Origin: JADJWR01 sp964610575
Lineage (GTDB): Bacteria; Pseudomonadota; Gammaproteobacteria; Burkholderiales; Burkholderiaceae_F
Assembly (NCBI GenBank): GCA_964610575.1
Contig: CAZSYX010000001.1
Coordinates: forward strand, 62,001-126,000
DNA length: 64,000 nucleotides
Direction: 5' to 3'
A program made the position numbers and the translations under genes. Position 1 is the first letter of the stretch. The number at the start of each line of letters is the position of its first letter. Below, one piece after another: positions 44,784-52,824 of the stretch. Below the pieces are notes generated by a model, which did no database searches, was not told the origin of the DNA, and saw only the letters and a list, made by a program, of their open reading frames with translations.

Positions 44784-46079
44784 CTAGGCCGCCAGCTGCT
44801 GCGGTCTGCGTACCAGCGCGGCGAGCGCGCCGGCCACCGCGAGGCCGGATTTCAGGCCGTCCTCGTGGAAGCCATAACCGGTCCAGGCGCCCGCAAGCCA
44901 CACACGCCGGCGCCCCTGCACGTCCGGCAGGCACTTCTGCGCCTCGATCATCCGCGCGTCGAAGATCGGATGCGAATAGTCGAACTCGGCGAGCACCTTC
45001 TCGGGCGCCGGCTCGACGAGCGGGTTCAGGCTGACGAACACCGGCGAGCGGAAGGGCAGCGGCTGCAGCTTGTTCAGCAGGTAGGTGACCGACACGTCGG
45101 GATCGGCGCCGCCGTTGCTCAGGTAGTTCCACGACGACCACACCTTGCGCGACTGCGGCATCAGCCGAGGATCGGTGTGCAGCACGGCGCGGTTGGGCTG
45201 GTAGAGCGCACCCGAAAGCAGCCGGCGCTCGGCGTCGTCCGCATCGGCCAGCAGCGCCGCCGACTGGTCGCTGTGGCAGGCCAGCACCACGTGATCGAAG
45301 GCCTCGACGCCGCGTTCGGTGCGCACGTTGACCTTGCCCGCCGCCTCGTTGCGCCTGACGTCCAGCACCGGCGTGCCGAGGCGCAGGTCGGTCAGGCGGG
45401 CGGCGATCTTGTGCACGTATTGGCGCGCGCCGCCGGCCACCGTGTACCACTGCGGCCGGTCGTTGACCTGCAGCAGGCCGTGGTTGTGGCAGAAGCGGAT
45501 GAAGGTGGCGAGCGGATAGGCGAGCATGGTGCGCATGGGGCACGACCAGATCGCGGCCGCCATCGGCAGCAGATACCAGCGGCGGAAGCTTTCTCCGTAA
45601 CGATGCCGGTCGAGGAACTCGCCGAGCGTCTGCTCGCCGGAACCTTCGCCGCCCTGCGCGATTCGCGTGGCCTGCCGGTTGAAGCGCAGGATATCGGCCA
45701 GCATGCCAAGGAAGCGAGGCGAGGCGAGGTTGCGCCGCTGCGCAAACACGCCGGCGAGATCGGTGCCGGCCCACTCGATGCGTCGCCCGCCCGTGGTCGG
45801 CACGCTGACCGCGAACGACATGTCGCTCCTCGCGGTGGGCACGCCAAGGTCGGCAAGCAGCCGGATCAGGTTCGGATAGGTCCGCTCGTTGAACACCAGG
45901 AACCCGGTGTCGACCGGGTGCTCGATGCCGTCCAGCAGCACATCGACGGTGTTGGTATGGCCGCCGAGCCGCGGCTCGGCTTCGAACAGGGTGACCTGGA
46001 CACCGTGCTGCCGCTCGGCAAGCAGCGCGTGCGCGCAGCCGAGCCCGGAGATGCCGCTGCCAACGATGGCGACTTTCAT
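44784..46079 (-). CDS. FAD-dependent amine oxidase-like protein (COG2907)
   Basis: A 431-residue flavoprotein. FAD dinucleotide motif KVAIVGSGISGLGCAHAL at the start, GG-type motif LGGHTNTVDV, and the C-terminal FAD motif VWLAGAWTGYGFHEDGLKSGL. The family resembles carotenoid desaturases and amine oxidases, and is almost always paired with DUF1365 and a Cfa-type methylase. An oxidation or isomerisation step on methylated acyl chains is likely, but the reaction is inferred. It is convergent with tetR (24-base gap) and lies downstream of folE2 and the glutathione peroxidase gene on the same strand. Confidence 0.9.
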   Translation of the reverse strand: MKVAIVGSGISGLGCAHALLAERQHGVQVTLFEAEPRLGGHTNTVDVLLDGIEHPVDTGFLVFNERTYPNLIRLLADLGVPTARSDMSFAVSVPTTGGRRIEWAGTDLAGVFAQRRNLASPRFLGMLADILRFNRQATRIAQGGEGSGEQTLGEFLDRHRYGESFRRWYLLPMAAAIWSCPMRTMLAYPLATFIRFCHNHGLLQVNDRPQWYTVAGGARQYVHKIAARLTDLRLGTPVLDVRRNEAAGKVNVRTERGVEAFDHVVLACHSDQSAALLADADDAERRLLSGALYQPNRAVLHTDPRLMPQSRKVWSSWNYLSNGGADPDVSVTYLLNKLQPLPFRSPVFVSLNPLVEPAPEKVLAEFDYSHPIFDARMIEAQKCLPDVQGRRRVWLAGAWTGYGFHEDGLKSGLAVAGALAALVRRPQQLAA

Positions 46080-46212
46080 GTGCGAACCTCGATCGCGCGC
46101 GCCGCGCGCAGTGATGCGACGCCGGCCACGGAGTCAGTACCGCTTGCCTGTCGGATTGGGAAGGACTGGGGTGCCGGCCGCGCAGCGCGCCGGCCGGGGC
46201 GCTGCGCCTTGG

Positions 46213-47016
46213 CTAGCGCCCGCTGCGCTTGTCGAACTCGACCATCGCGTAGGCCGAGTGATTGTGGATCGCCTCGAAATTCTCCGACTCGACGGCGTAG
46301 GCGAGCACGCGGTCGTCGGCATTCAGCGCCAGCGCCACGTCGCGCACCACGTCCTCGACGAACTTCGGGTTGTCGTAGGCGCGTTCGGTCACGTACTTCT
46401 CGTCGGGGCGCTTCAGCAGTGCCCACATCTCGCTCGAGGCGGAAGCTTCCGCGATGCGCACCTGCTCCTCGACGGTCATCGGCGCGGCCAGCTCGACGCC
46501 GATCACGATATGCGCGCGCTGGTTGTGCGCGCCGTAGTCGGAAATCTTCTTGCTGCACGGGCACAAGCTGGTCACCGGCACCGTCACCTTCTGCAGCACC
46601 CGCACGCCGGCTTCGCCGGCCTCGGCGCGCAGCGACAACTGGTAGTCCATCAGGCTCTGCACGCCCGAGACCGGCGCCGACTTCATGATGAAGTACGGCA
46701 GCCGCACCTCGATCTCCCCGCGCGTGGCCTCCAGCCGCGCCAGCATTGCCGCCATCAGCGTGCGCATGGAGGCGGCCGACAGCGGCTCGCCATGGCTGCT
46801 GAGCACCTCGATGAAGCGCGACATGTGCGTGCCCTTCATCTGCGCCGGCAGCGCCACGAACATGTCGACCGACGCCACCGACGGCTGGCTGCCGCTGGCG
46901 GTGGCCACCTGGACCGGATGGGTCAGCGAGCGGACCCCGACGCGGGCGATCGCGACATTGCGCAGATCGTGGCTCGCTTGCACGTCGGGAAGGAACATCG
47001 GGTCGGGCGCGTTCAT
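46213..47016 (-). CDS. folE2: GTP cyclohydrolase FolE2 (type IB)
   Basis: A 267-residue enzyme that makes dihydroneopterin triphosphate from GTP, the entry to folate and other pterins. The family motif TSLCPCSKKISDYGAHNQRA (C152, C154) is present, with the tunnelling-fold segments RLPYFIMKSAPVSGVQSLMDY and FVEDVVRDVALAL. FolE2 can use metals other than zinc and is often induced under metal or oxidative stress. A GTP cyclohydrolase is also a member of known light-induced regulons in Pseudomonas (recollection), which fits the nearby photoreceptor-like gene. Confidence 0.94.
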   Translation of the reverse strand: MNAPDPMFLPDVQASHDLRNVAIARVGVRSLTHPVQVATASGSQPSVASVDMFVALPAQMKGTHMSRFIEVLSSHGEPLSAASMRTLMAAMLARLEATRGEIEVRLPYFIMKSAPVSGVQSLMDYQLSLRAEAGEAGVRVLQKVTVPVTSLCPCSKKISDYGAHNQRAHIVIGVELAAPMTVEEQVRIAEASASSEMWALLKRPDEKYVTERAYDNPKFVEDVVRDVALALNADDRVLAYAVESENFEAIHNHSAYAMVEFDKRSGR

Positions 47017-47130
47017 CGGTGAATCCTGAATTGTCCCCGATCTCGCCACCCGGCGCGTCGGTGACGGGCCGAATCGGCCACGCGGACACTCCCACGTTGC
47101 GCTCGCCGCCGTTCATATCAACCCCGCAAC

Positions 47131-47754
47131 TCAGCGGGTCGCCAGCAGCTGCTCGATGCGGCCGGTCAGCCGGCGGTCGAGCGGATCAACCGCGCTCGGG
47201 AACGCTGCCACTGCGCGCCCCTGCCGATCGATCAGGTACTTGTGGAAGTTCCACTTGGGCGCCTCACCGGTTTCCCGGGTCAGCGCCGCGAAGAACGGGT
47301 TGGCAGTCTGCCCGACGACCCCCGATTTCGCAAACATCGGGAAGCGCACGCCGTAGACGTCGAAGCACTGCTCGGCGATGCCCTTGTTGTCCTTTGGCTC
47401 CTGGCGGAAATCAGCCGACGGGAAGCCCATGATGACCAGCCCACGCGATGCATAACGCTCGTGCAGCTTCTGCAGCCCCTCGTACTGAGGCGTATAGCCG
47501 CAGGCACTGGCTGTGTTGACCGCCAGCACCACCTTGCCGGCGTACTGGCACAGGTTCTGCGGCTGGTCGTCCTGCAAGCGGGGCAGGGTGTGGTTGAGCA
47601 GCGCCGGGCAATTCTGTGAAGGGCTCGCCTTGGCCCAGTTTGTCCAGGCGACGGCGAACACGACGACCAGCAAAGATGCCGTCATGAAACGCGCCATCCG
47701 ACGCCACGCGAGCCTCGTAGCGCGTGCTGGAGACGGTCTGATGTTAGTGTTCAC
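47131..47754 (-). CDS. exported glutathione peroxidase-family protein
   Basis: About 207 residues from a GTG with GGGGG upstream. An N-terminal hydrophobic segment (TASLLVVVFAVAWTNWA) would export or anchor it in the periplasm. The peroxidatic Cys is in NTASACGYTPQYEGLQ; no selenocysteine is used. The second tetrad position, usually FPCNQFG, reads FPSADFRQEP, so the canonical Asn/Gln is absent, and a second Cys in IAEQCF may be the resolving residue, as in thioredoxin-dependent Gpx. The tetrad Trp is in KWNFHKYLI. It probably removes lipid or hydrogen peroxides. Confidence 0.87.
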   Translation of the reverse strand: MNTNIRPSPARATRLAWRRMARFMTASLLVVVFAVAWTNWAKASPSQNCPALLNHTLPRLQDDQPQNLCQYAGKVVLAVNTASACGYTPQYEGLQKLHERYASRGLVIMGFPSADFRQEPKDNKGIAEQCFDVYGVRFPMFAKSGVVGQTANPFFAALTRETGEAPKWNFHKYLIDRQGRAVAAFPSAVDPLDRRLTGRIEQLLATR

Positions 47755-47777
47755 TTTCTTATTTCCCCCTTTTCTTA

Positions 47778-47795
47778 CATCAGATCTATCTGATG
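47778..47795. repeat. perfect inverted repeat in the gpx-carH intergenic region
   Basis: CATCAGAT - CT - ATCTGATG, 8-base arms with a 2-base centre, 24-41 bases upstream of the gpx start. Could be an operator or, in the gpx leader RNA, a hairpin before the ribosome binding site. No T-run follows, so not a simple terminator. Confidence 0.5.
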
Positions 47796-47848
47796 GCTCG
47801 GCGACAGCGGCGTACTGATCGGCAGCCGTTGGACACAGAAAAATGTCC

Positions 47849-47878
47849 TAGTCAAAACATCGACACTGCCGTTATCAT
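47849..47878 (+). promoter_or_regulatory. possible promoter of the CarH-like regulator gene
   Basis: -35-like TAGTCA (47849-47854), 18-base spacer, -10-like TATCAT (47873-47878), in an AT-rich stretch. A TGTC...GACA dyad (47844-47865) overlaps the -35. About 140 bases separate it from the gene start. Weak evidence. Confidence 0.3.
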
Positions 47879-48015
47879 ACGGATGAGACATAAAAAGTCA
47901 AAGCCTTGTCCATGACAAAAGAGTTTGTACTCGCCGTGCGTGGCAGACTTGGCGGCACCCCGGCTTGCGTTGGCAATGTCCCGCCGGCAGGCATCACGAT
48001 GCGTCACGGCGAGCG

Positions 48016-48954
48016 ATGAACACGGAAACGGCGCCGGCGCCGGTCACCTTGACCATTGCCTCGGTCGAGCGCGATACCGGGCTATCGAAGGACACGCTTC
48101 GGGTCTGGGAGCGGCGCTACGGCTTCCCGGCCCCCGACCGTGACGCGCTCGGCGAGCGGCTGTACCCGCTCGACCAGGTCGACAAACTGCGCACGCTGAA
48201 GCGGCTGCTCGACCTCGGCCACCGGCCGGGCAAGATTGTCGGCCTGCCGATCGACGAACTGCAGCGGCTGGCACAGGCCAGCGCCAATGCGTCGCTGCGC
48301 AGCCTGCAGCCGGTGCATGAGCGGGACGATCTCGACGGGCTGCTCGTCCTGCTCACCGCCCATCGATTCGACGAACTGCGTAGCCAGTTGTCGCAAGTGC
48401 TGCTACGCAAGGGGCTGGCGCGCTTCATCGCCGACGTGTTGGCGCCGATGAACGAGATGGTCGGCGAGGCGTGGACGCGCGGCAGGCTGCAGATCTTCGA
48501 GGAACACTTGTACACGGAGGTGGTGCAGGGGCTGCTGCGCAACGCGATCGGCTCGATCCAGCGCACCGACCGGCGGCCGCGGGTACTACTGACCACCTTT
48601 CCGCAGGAGCCGCACGGGCTGGGTATCCTGATGGCCGAGGCGACCTTTGCGCTCGAAGGCTGCCACTGCATCTCGCTCGGCGTGCAGACGCCGGTGTGGG
48701 ACATCGCCCTTGCGGCCGCGGCGCAGCGGGCCGACATCGTCGCCCTGTCGTTCTCCTCCGCGGTCAATCCGAACCAGGCGCTCGACGGGCTGGCCGAACT
48801 GCGCGGCCAGCTGCCGGCGGCGGTCGAGATCTGGGCCGGCGGTGGCTGCCCGACGCTGCACCGGCGTCCGCGGCAGGGCGTGCTCGCGCTGCGCATGCTC
48901 GACGAGATTGCCCCGGCGCTGCAGCGCTGGCGACAGGCGAACGCTGCCGCCTAG
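48016..48954 (+). CDS. CarH/LitR-type MerR regulator with cobalamin-binding domain
   Basis: A 312-residue regulator. An N-terminal MerR helix-turn-helix (TIASVERDTGLSKDTLRVWERRYGFP, about 12-37) is followed by a helical bundle and a C-terminal B12-binding Rossmann domain. The residues that mark adenosylcobalamin photoreceptors are present: W-x9-EH (W153...E163-H164) and E-x-H-x-x-G (E198-P-H200-G-L-G203, the lower axial His). CarH proteins bind DNA as tetramers in the dark and let go on light. It is divergent from gpx-folE2-FAD oxidase and close to the lipid operon. The start is ATG 48016 with a weak GGCGAG site. Confidence 0.87.
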   Translation: MNTETAPAPVTLTIASVERDTGLSKDTLRVWERRYGFPAPDRDALGERLYPLDQVDKLRTLKRLLDLGHRPGKIVGLPIDELQRLAQASANASLRSLQPVHERDDLDGLLVLLTAHRFDELRSQLSQVLLRKGLARFIADVLAPMNEMVGEAWTRGRLQIFEEHLYTEVVQGLLRNAIGSIQRTDRRPRVLLTTFPQEPHGLGILMAEATFALEGCHCISLGVQTPVWDIALAAAAQRADIVALSFSSAVNPNQALDGLAELRGQLPAAVEIWAGGGCPTLHRRPRQGVLALRMLDEIAPALQRWRQANAAA

Positions 48955-49058
48955 CTCGGCATCGTGCGATCGCCGGCGGCGCGCGGCAATGCACGCCCTT
49001 GCTGCCGAAATGCCCGACAATCCGGCGTCCCTCTGAACGCCTGACGGGAGCGGTGCAC

Positions 49059-49853
49059 ATGAAACTGAGCCAACGGGTCGCGGTGATCACCGGTGCGGCG
49101 CAGGGCATCGGCGCCGCCTGCGCGCGAGCTTTTGCCGTAGAGGGTGCACACGTCGTCGTTTCCGACGTCAACGAGGTCGGCGGCACCGCGCTGGTGCGCG
49201 ACATCGCGGCGGACGGCGGCATGGCGATCTTCTGCCGTGCCGACGTCGGCGAAAAGCGCGATGCCGAGCGGCTGGTGGCGCACGCGGTCGAACACTTCGG
49301 CCGCCTCGACGTGCTGGTCAACAACGCCGGCATCGTGCACGCTGCCGAGTTCGTCGACCTCGCCGAGGAGGACTTCGACCGCGTGCTGCGCGTCAACCTG
49401 AAGGGTTCGTTTCTCTGCGCACAGGCGGCCGTGCGACAGATGCTGGCGCAGCCGCCGCGCGTCGGCGCCAGCGGCGAGGACTGCCGCGGCGTGGTGATCA
49501 ACATGTCGAGCGTCAACGCCGTGCTGGCGATCGCCAACCAGGTGCCCTACACGGTCAGCAAGGGCGCGGTGAACCAGCTCACCAAGGTGATGGCGATCGG
49601 GCTGGCGAACAAGGGCATCCGCGTCGTCGGTATCGGCCCGGGATCGATCGCCACCGAGATGCTGAAGGCCGCGGTGCTGACCAACGAGGCGGCGAAGACG
49701 CGCATTCTTTCGCGCACGCCGCTGGGCCGCCTCGGCGAGCCTGCCGAGATCGCGCGCATCGCCGTCTTCCTCGCCAGCGACGATGCGTCCTACCTCACCG
49801 GCACGACCCTGTATCCCGACGGCGGCCGGATGGCGCTCAACTACGTGATGTGA
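49059..49853 (+). CDS. short-chain dehydrogenase/reductase (glucose dehydrogenase-like)
   Basis: A 264-residue classical SDR with all motifs: VITGAAQGIGAACARAFA (cofactor loop), DVNEVGG (coenzyme specificity, NAD-type Asp), VNNAGIVHA, INMSSVNAVLA (Ser), YTVSKGAVN (Tyr, Lys) and the ending FLASDDASYLTGTTLYPDGG. A GGGAG site precedes the ATG. It is 104 bases downstream of the CarH-like gene on the same strand and could be co-transcribed. Substrate unknown. Confidence 0.9.
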   Translation: MKLSQRVAVITGAAQGIGAACARAFAVEGAHVVVSDVNEVGGTALVRDIAADGGMAIFCRADVGEKRDAERLVAHAVEHFGRLDVLVNNAGIVHAAEFVDLAEEDFDRVLRVNLKGSFLCAQAAVRQMLAQPPRVGASGEDCRGVVINMSSVNAVLAIANQVPYTVSKGAVNQLTKVMAIGLANKGIRVVGIGPGSIATEMLKAAVLTNEAAKTRILSRTPLGRLGEPAEIARIAVFLASDDASYLTGTTLYPDGGRMALNYVM

Positions 49854-50088
49854 GTCCAGCGCGAGCGCACCGTCGACTCGCATCGCCGATCAGTACCGCG
49901 CGGATGAATCCCGGCGGCTGAGCGCGGGATGCCGTGCTTCATGCGCGCGGCCTAGCGCCGCGGTAAGACCTCTCCCCCGCCGATCGGCATGCGCCGCCGC
50001 TCGTCTTCACGAGGGCGCTTTGCCCTGCATGACGAACTCTTTCGTGCGCAGAATTCGCCCGCGAGATGCGTACCCGGAGGCGCGCGCC

Positions 50089-50502
50089 ATGAAGTCGATC
50101 GCACTGTCGACTCGATGCAAAGTGTGCGGTTTCACCCTGATCGAATCGATCATTGCGGTGGTGGTCGTTGTGATCCTGGCCGTCATCTCGCTGCCGAGCT
50201 ACTCCGATTACGTCAGGCGTGGCGTGCGCGCCGAGGCGCAGGCATTCCTGACGGAAGTCGCCACGCGCCAGCAGCAACGACTGGTCGACCGTCGCGAATA
50301 TGCGGCGACGATCGCCGATCTCGGCGTCGCGCCGCCGAAGTCACTGGCCGGCAAGTACACGGTGTCCATGTCGGCGCCCGCGGTCGTTCCGCCGGCTTTC
50401 ACGATCTGGGCCGCGCCGCAGGGGCCGCAGGCCGCCGAGGGTTGCGGAACACTGACCCTGACCAGCGCCGGACAACGCGGGCCGGCGCATTGCTGGCGGT
50501 AG
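50089..50502 (+). CDS. type IV pilin-like protein (PilE family)
   Basis: A 137-residue pilin. The leader ends at CG/FTLIES (cleavage after G14, methylated F15, E19 as Glu5 of the mature form), followed by the hydrophobic helix IIAVVVVVILAVISLPSYSDYVRRG and a globular C-terminal domain with a terminal Cys pair (GCGTLTLTSAGQRGPAHCWR) that would form the D-loop disulfide. GGAGG lies eight bases before the ATG. No other pilus genes are near, so it is an orphan minor or major pilin. Confidence 0.87.
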   Translation: MKSIALSTRCKVCGFTLIESIIAVVVVVILAVISLPSYSDYVRRGVRAEAQAFLTEVATRQQQRLVDRREYAATIADLGVAPPKSLAGKYTVSMSAPAVVPPAFTIWAAPQGPQAAEGCGTLTLTSAGQRGPAHCWR

Positions 50503-50659
50503 ACCCCGGCCAACGACGACGTTCATCGCGTGTCGCAACAATGCGCGCCGGGCCGCGTCAAGCGTCTCGCACATATGCCGGCTCCCCGCCGGCATGGCGC
50601 CGCACTCAGTAGTTTTCCATCGATCGGGCTCGACCCCGAGGCATGAAGCGCAGATCCTC

Positions 50660-51883
50660 TTAGTAGAAAACGGTCAGCACGCCGGTGAAGCCGTACAGGC
50701 TGCGGCCGCTGATCTCGCCGTTGGCGTAGAAGCCGACCAGCGGGACGTCGCCGAGCTGCTGCGCGATGACGCGCAGCTCCTCGTGCTGTTCGCCGAAAAG
50801 ATGCGTGCCGCGGCCGACGCAGGAGACGTAGATCGCGCCCTTGGCCGCAACCGGGCGGTGCTGCAGTTCCGACTGCTCGTGCAGGTGGTCGCGGATCTCG
50901 GCGCAGATGCGGGTCAGGTCCTTGCGCGCCGCGGTTTCGTCGCGCACGCAGAAGCGCACCATCTGCCCGCGCTCGATCGGCGTGCCGACGGCAACCGCGC
51001 CCCGTGTCGGATCGATCGCCACCACCGGCCGCACGAGGTAATCGTCGCGGTGAAGCCGCTCGTGCGCGGAGGCGTGCTCCGGCTCGATGCCGACGAACAG
51101 CAGCCCACGCCGGCCGAGCACCTTCAGCTGCGCCAGCGCCTCGCGCGTGCGCTCGTTCGAGTTCAATGCAGCGACGTTCTCGACGATGCCGGCATCCTGC
51201 AGCAGCGCATCGAATGCGCGCTCATCGTCGAGCGTGGTGATCAGGTTGTCCTCGCCGCCGGTGATCGTGCGCCGGCGGCTGCCGGGCAACGGATGGCATC
51301 CCTGGGTGACGCGGGATACCAGCGGCACGTCGGAGGCGAACACCACGCCCGACAGCCCGCCGCGCAGCACGCGGTCGGCGATCGTCACCGGCGGCTCGCG
51401 GCCGCTGGCCAGCCCGCCGAACAGGCTGCCGCTGTCGAGCTTGTGCGCCATGTCCTCGATCAGCCCCGGCAGCCCGGGCGCGTACGGATCGGCGTGTACC
51501 AGCGCGGTAAACGCGGCGCTGCTGGCGCGGTCGGTGCGCGTGCCTCGGGCCGGCGGCCGCTGTGCTCCGGAGAAAACATTGAAGCTGCCCGGCGCGAAGC
51601 GGCCGAGCAGGATTGCCAGCGCCGGTTCGTCGACGTATTCGACGCCGGTGGCGCAGACAGCCGAGGCGCTGGCGCCGACCCAGTTCGACACGCCGGTGCG
51701 CAGCTTCAGCAACGCCAGGATGGTGCCGGCCTGCGCCAGCAGGCCCTCGGTGAGGTAGACGAAGCCGAGGTTCGCGCCGCGCTGCGTCGAGTCATCCGCT
51801 GCCTGGGTGGCGAGTTGCGCCAGGCATAGCTCGACGGCGGTGGTGCCGTCCGGATGCGCGGCGTGGGCGTAGCGGAAGCGCAT
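50660..51883 (-). CDS. FIST-domain sensor protein
   Basis: A 407-residue protein with FIST-N (about 30-215) and FIST-C (about 225-385) domains. Typical segments are GASASAVCATGVEYVDEPALAIL, GGLASGREPPVTIADRVLRGGLSGVVF, LFVGIEPEHAS and FYANGEISG. FIST domains are thought to bind small ligands such as amino acids in signalling proteins; here there is no attached output domain. It starts six bases after the PhaM-like gene, so the two are likely co-transcribed. Confidence 0.88.
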   Translation of the reverse strand: MRFRYAHAAHPDGTTAVELCLAQLATQAADDSTQRGANLGFVYLTEGLLAQAGTILALLKLRTGVSNWVGASASAVCATGVEYVDEPALAILLGRFAPGSFNVFSGAQRPPARGTRTDRASSAAFTALVHADPYAPGLPGLIEDMAHKLDSGSLFGGLASGREPPVTIADRVLRGGLSGVVFASDVPLVSRVTQGCHPLPGSRRRTITGGEDNLITTLDDERAFDALLQDAGIVENVAALNSNERTREALAQLKVLGRRGLLFVGIEPEHASAHERLHRDDYLVRPVVAIDPTRGAVAVGTPIERGQMVRFCVRDETAARKDLTRICAEIRDHLHEQSELQHRPVAAKGAIYVSCVGRGTHLFGEQHEELRVIAQQLGDVPLVGFYANGEISGRSLYGFTGVLTVFY

Positions 51884-51889
51884 CAGCGC

Positions 51890-52773
51890 TCAACCGCGTG
51901 GCGGCGATCGCCGTTTGCGCTTGCGCGCTGCCGCCTTCGGCGCGGGTGCAGCAGTCCTTTCCTTCTTCTCGCCCTTGTCGGCCCTCTCGGCGGCGGACTG
52001 CGCGGCCGCGGCCTTGGCGGCGGCCTGCGCCTCGGCGGCCGCGGTGGCGGCGATCCTGGTGAACTGCTCCTGCAGGGTGTTCCACCAGGCAGTCGGGTTC
52101 AGCGGCAACGCAGCCGCCGCGGCGGCGGCCGCGGCGCGCGGACCGCGCCGCCTGCGGGCAGCCGCTGGCGGCGGCGCGGCGGNNNNNNNNNNNNNNNNNN
52201 NNNNNNNNNNNNNNNNNNNNNNNNNNNNNNNNNNNNNNNNNNNNNNNNNNNNNNNNNNNNNNNNNNNNNNNNNNNNNNNNNNGCCGCGGCGCGCGGACCG
52301 CGCCGCCTGCGGGCAGCCGCTGGCGGCGGCGCGGCGGCCGCTGCCGATGCGGCAGTGGGCATGGCCGGCATCGGCTGGCCGGCGGCATAGGGCCAGTTGA
52401 CGGTCGAAGCGGGAGCCGGCGCCGCCTGCGTCGCGGCCGCGGAAAGCATCGCGCCGCCGAACGACTTGAGCGTGGCGATCGTGTTGCGCTGAACCTCCAG
52501 GCTCTGCACGGTGGTGCGCAGCATGCTCAGGTTCAGGTTCAGCCACTGCTCGACCGCGCGCAGGTCGGCGATGCGCTTGTCCAGTTCCTCGACATCGAGC
52601 GTGGGCGCGATCATCGATGGCAGCGTCTGCGGCAGGCGGGTGGCGAACTGCGCCATGCTCGCTGGCGTGGGCAGCGTCGGCAGGCCGGTCACGCCCCATA
52701 CCTTCTTCACCAGGTCGAAGCCCTCGCTGACGCCCATGAAGGGCAGTGCCGCTGACTTGCTCTTGCCGGCCAT
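51890..52773 (-). CDS. phaM: PhaM-like polyhydroxyalkanoate granule protein, split by a scaffold gap
   Basis: The N-terminal part matches PhaM: LPFMGVSEGFDLVKKVWG, then PTLDVEELDKRIADLRAVEQWLNLNLSMLRTTVQSLEVQ. After the gap comes PLNPTAWWNTLQEQFTRIA, an Ala-rich helix and a Lys/Arg-rich, DNA-binding-like tail (KAAARKRKRRSPPRG). PhaM links PHA granules to the nucleoid and activates PHA synthase. The 100-N run and a 55-base exact repeat on both sides put the halves in different frames; removing 155 bases rejoins them into one 242-residue protein. So the gene is probably intact in the organism. Confidence 0.8.
52128..52182. repeat. 55-base direct repeat, left copy beside the scaffold gap
   Basis: Exactly the same 55 bases occur at 52283-52337, immediately right of the N run. 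This is the expected footprint of two contig ends that overlap but were not merged. Confidence 0.85.
52183..52282. other. scaffold gap of exactly 100 N
   Basis: A run of 100 N, the conventional size for a gap of unknown length, lying within a very GC-rich Ala/Pro/Arg-coding part of phaM. The true gap is probably negative (an unmerged overlap), because the flanks repeat. Confidence 0.97.
52283..52337. repeat. 55-base direct repeat, right copy beside the scaffold gap
   Basis: Identical to 52128-52182. Counting the copy and the N run together gives 155 bases; removing them restores the phaM reading frame. Confidence 0.85.
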
Positions 52774-52824
52774 CGTCTTCTCCGCGTTCGCTAGCAGGAC
52801 CGTTTCAGTATCGCACCGGCGAGG

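Noticed and set aside
52128..52337. A genuine tandem duplication in phaM
   Set aside because: Exactly 100 N between two perfect copies, and the reading frame is restored only when one copy plus the gap is removed, so an assembly artefact is more likely.
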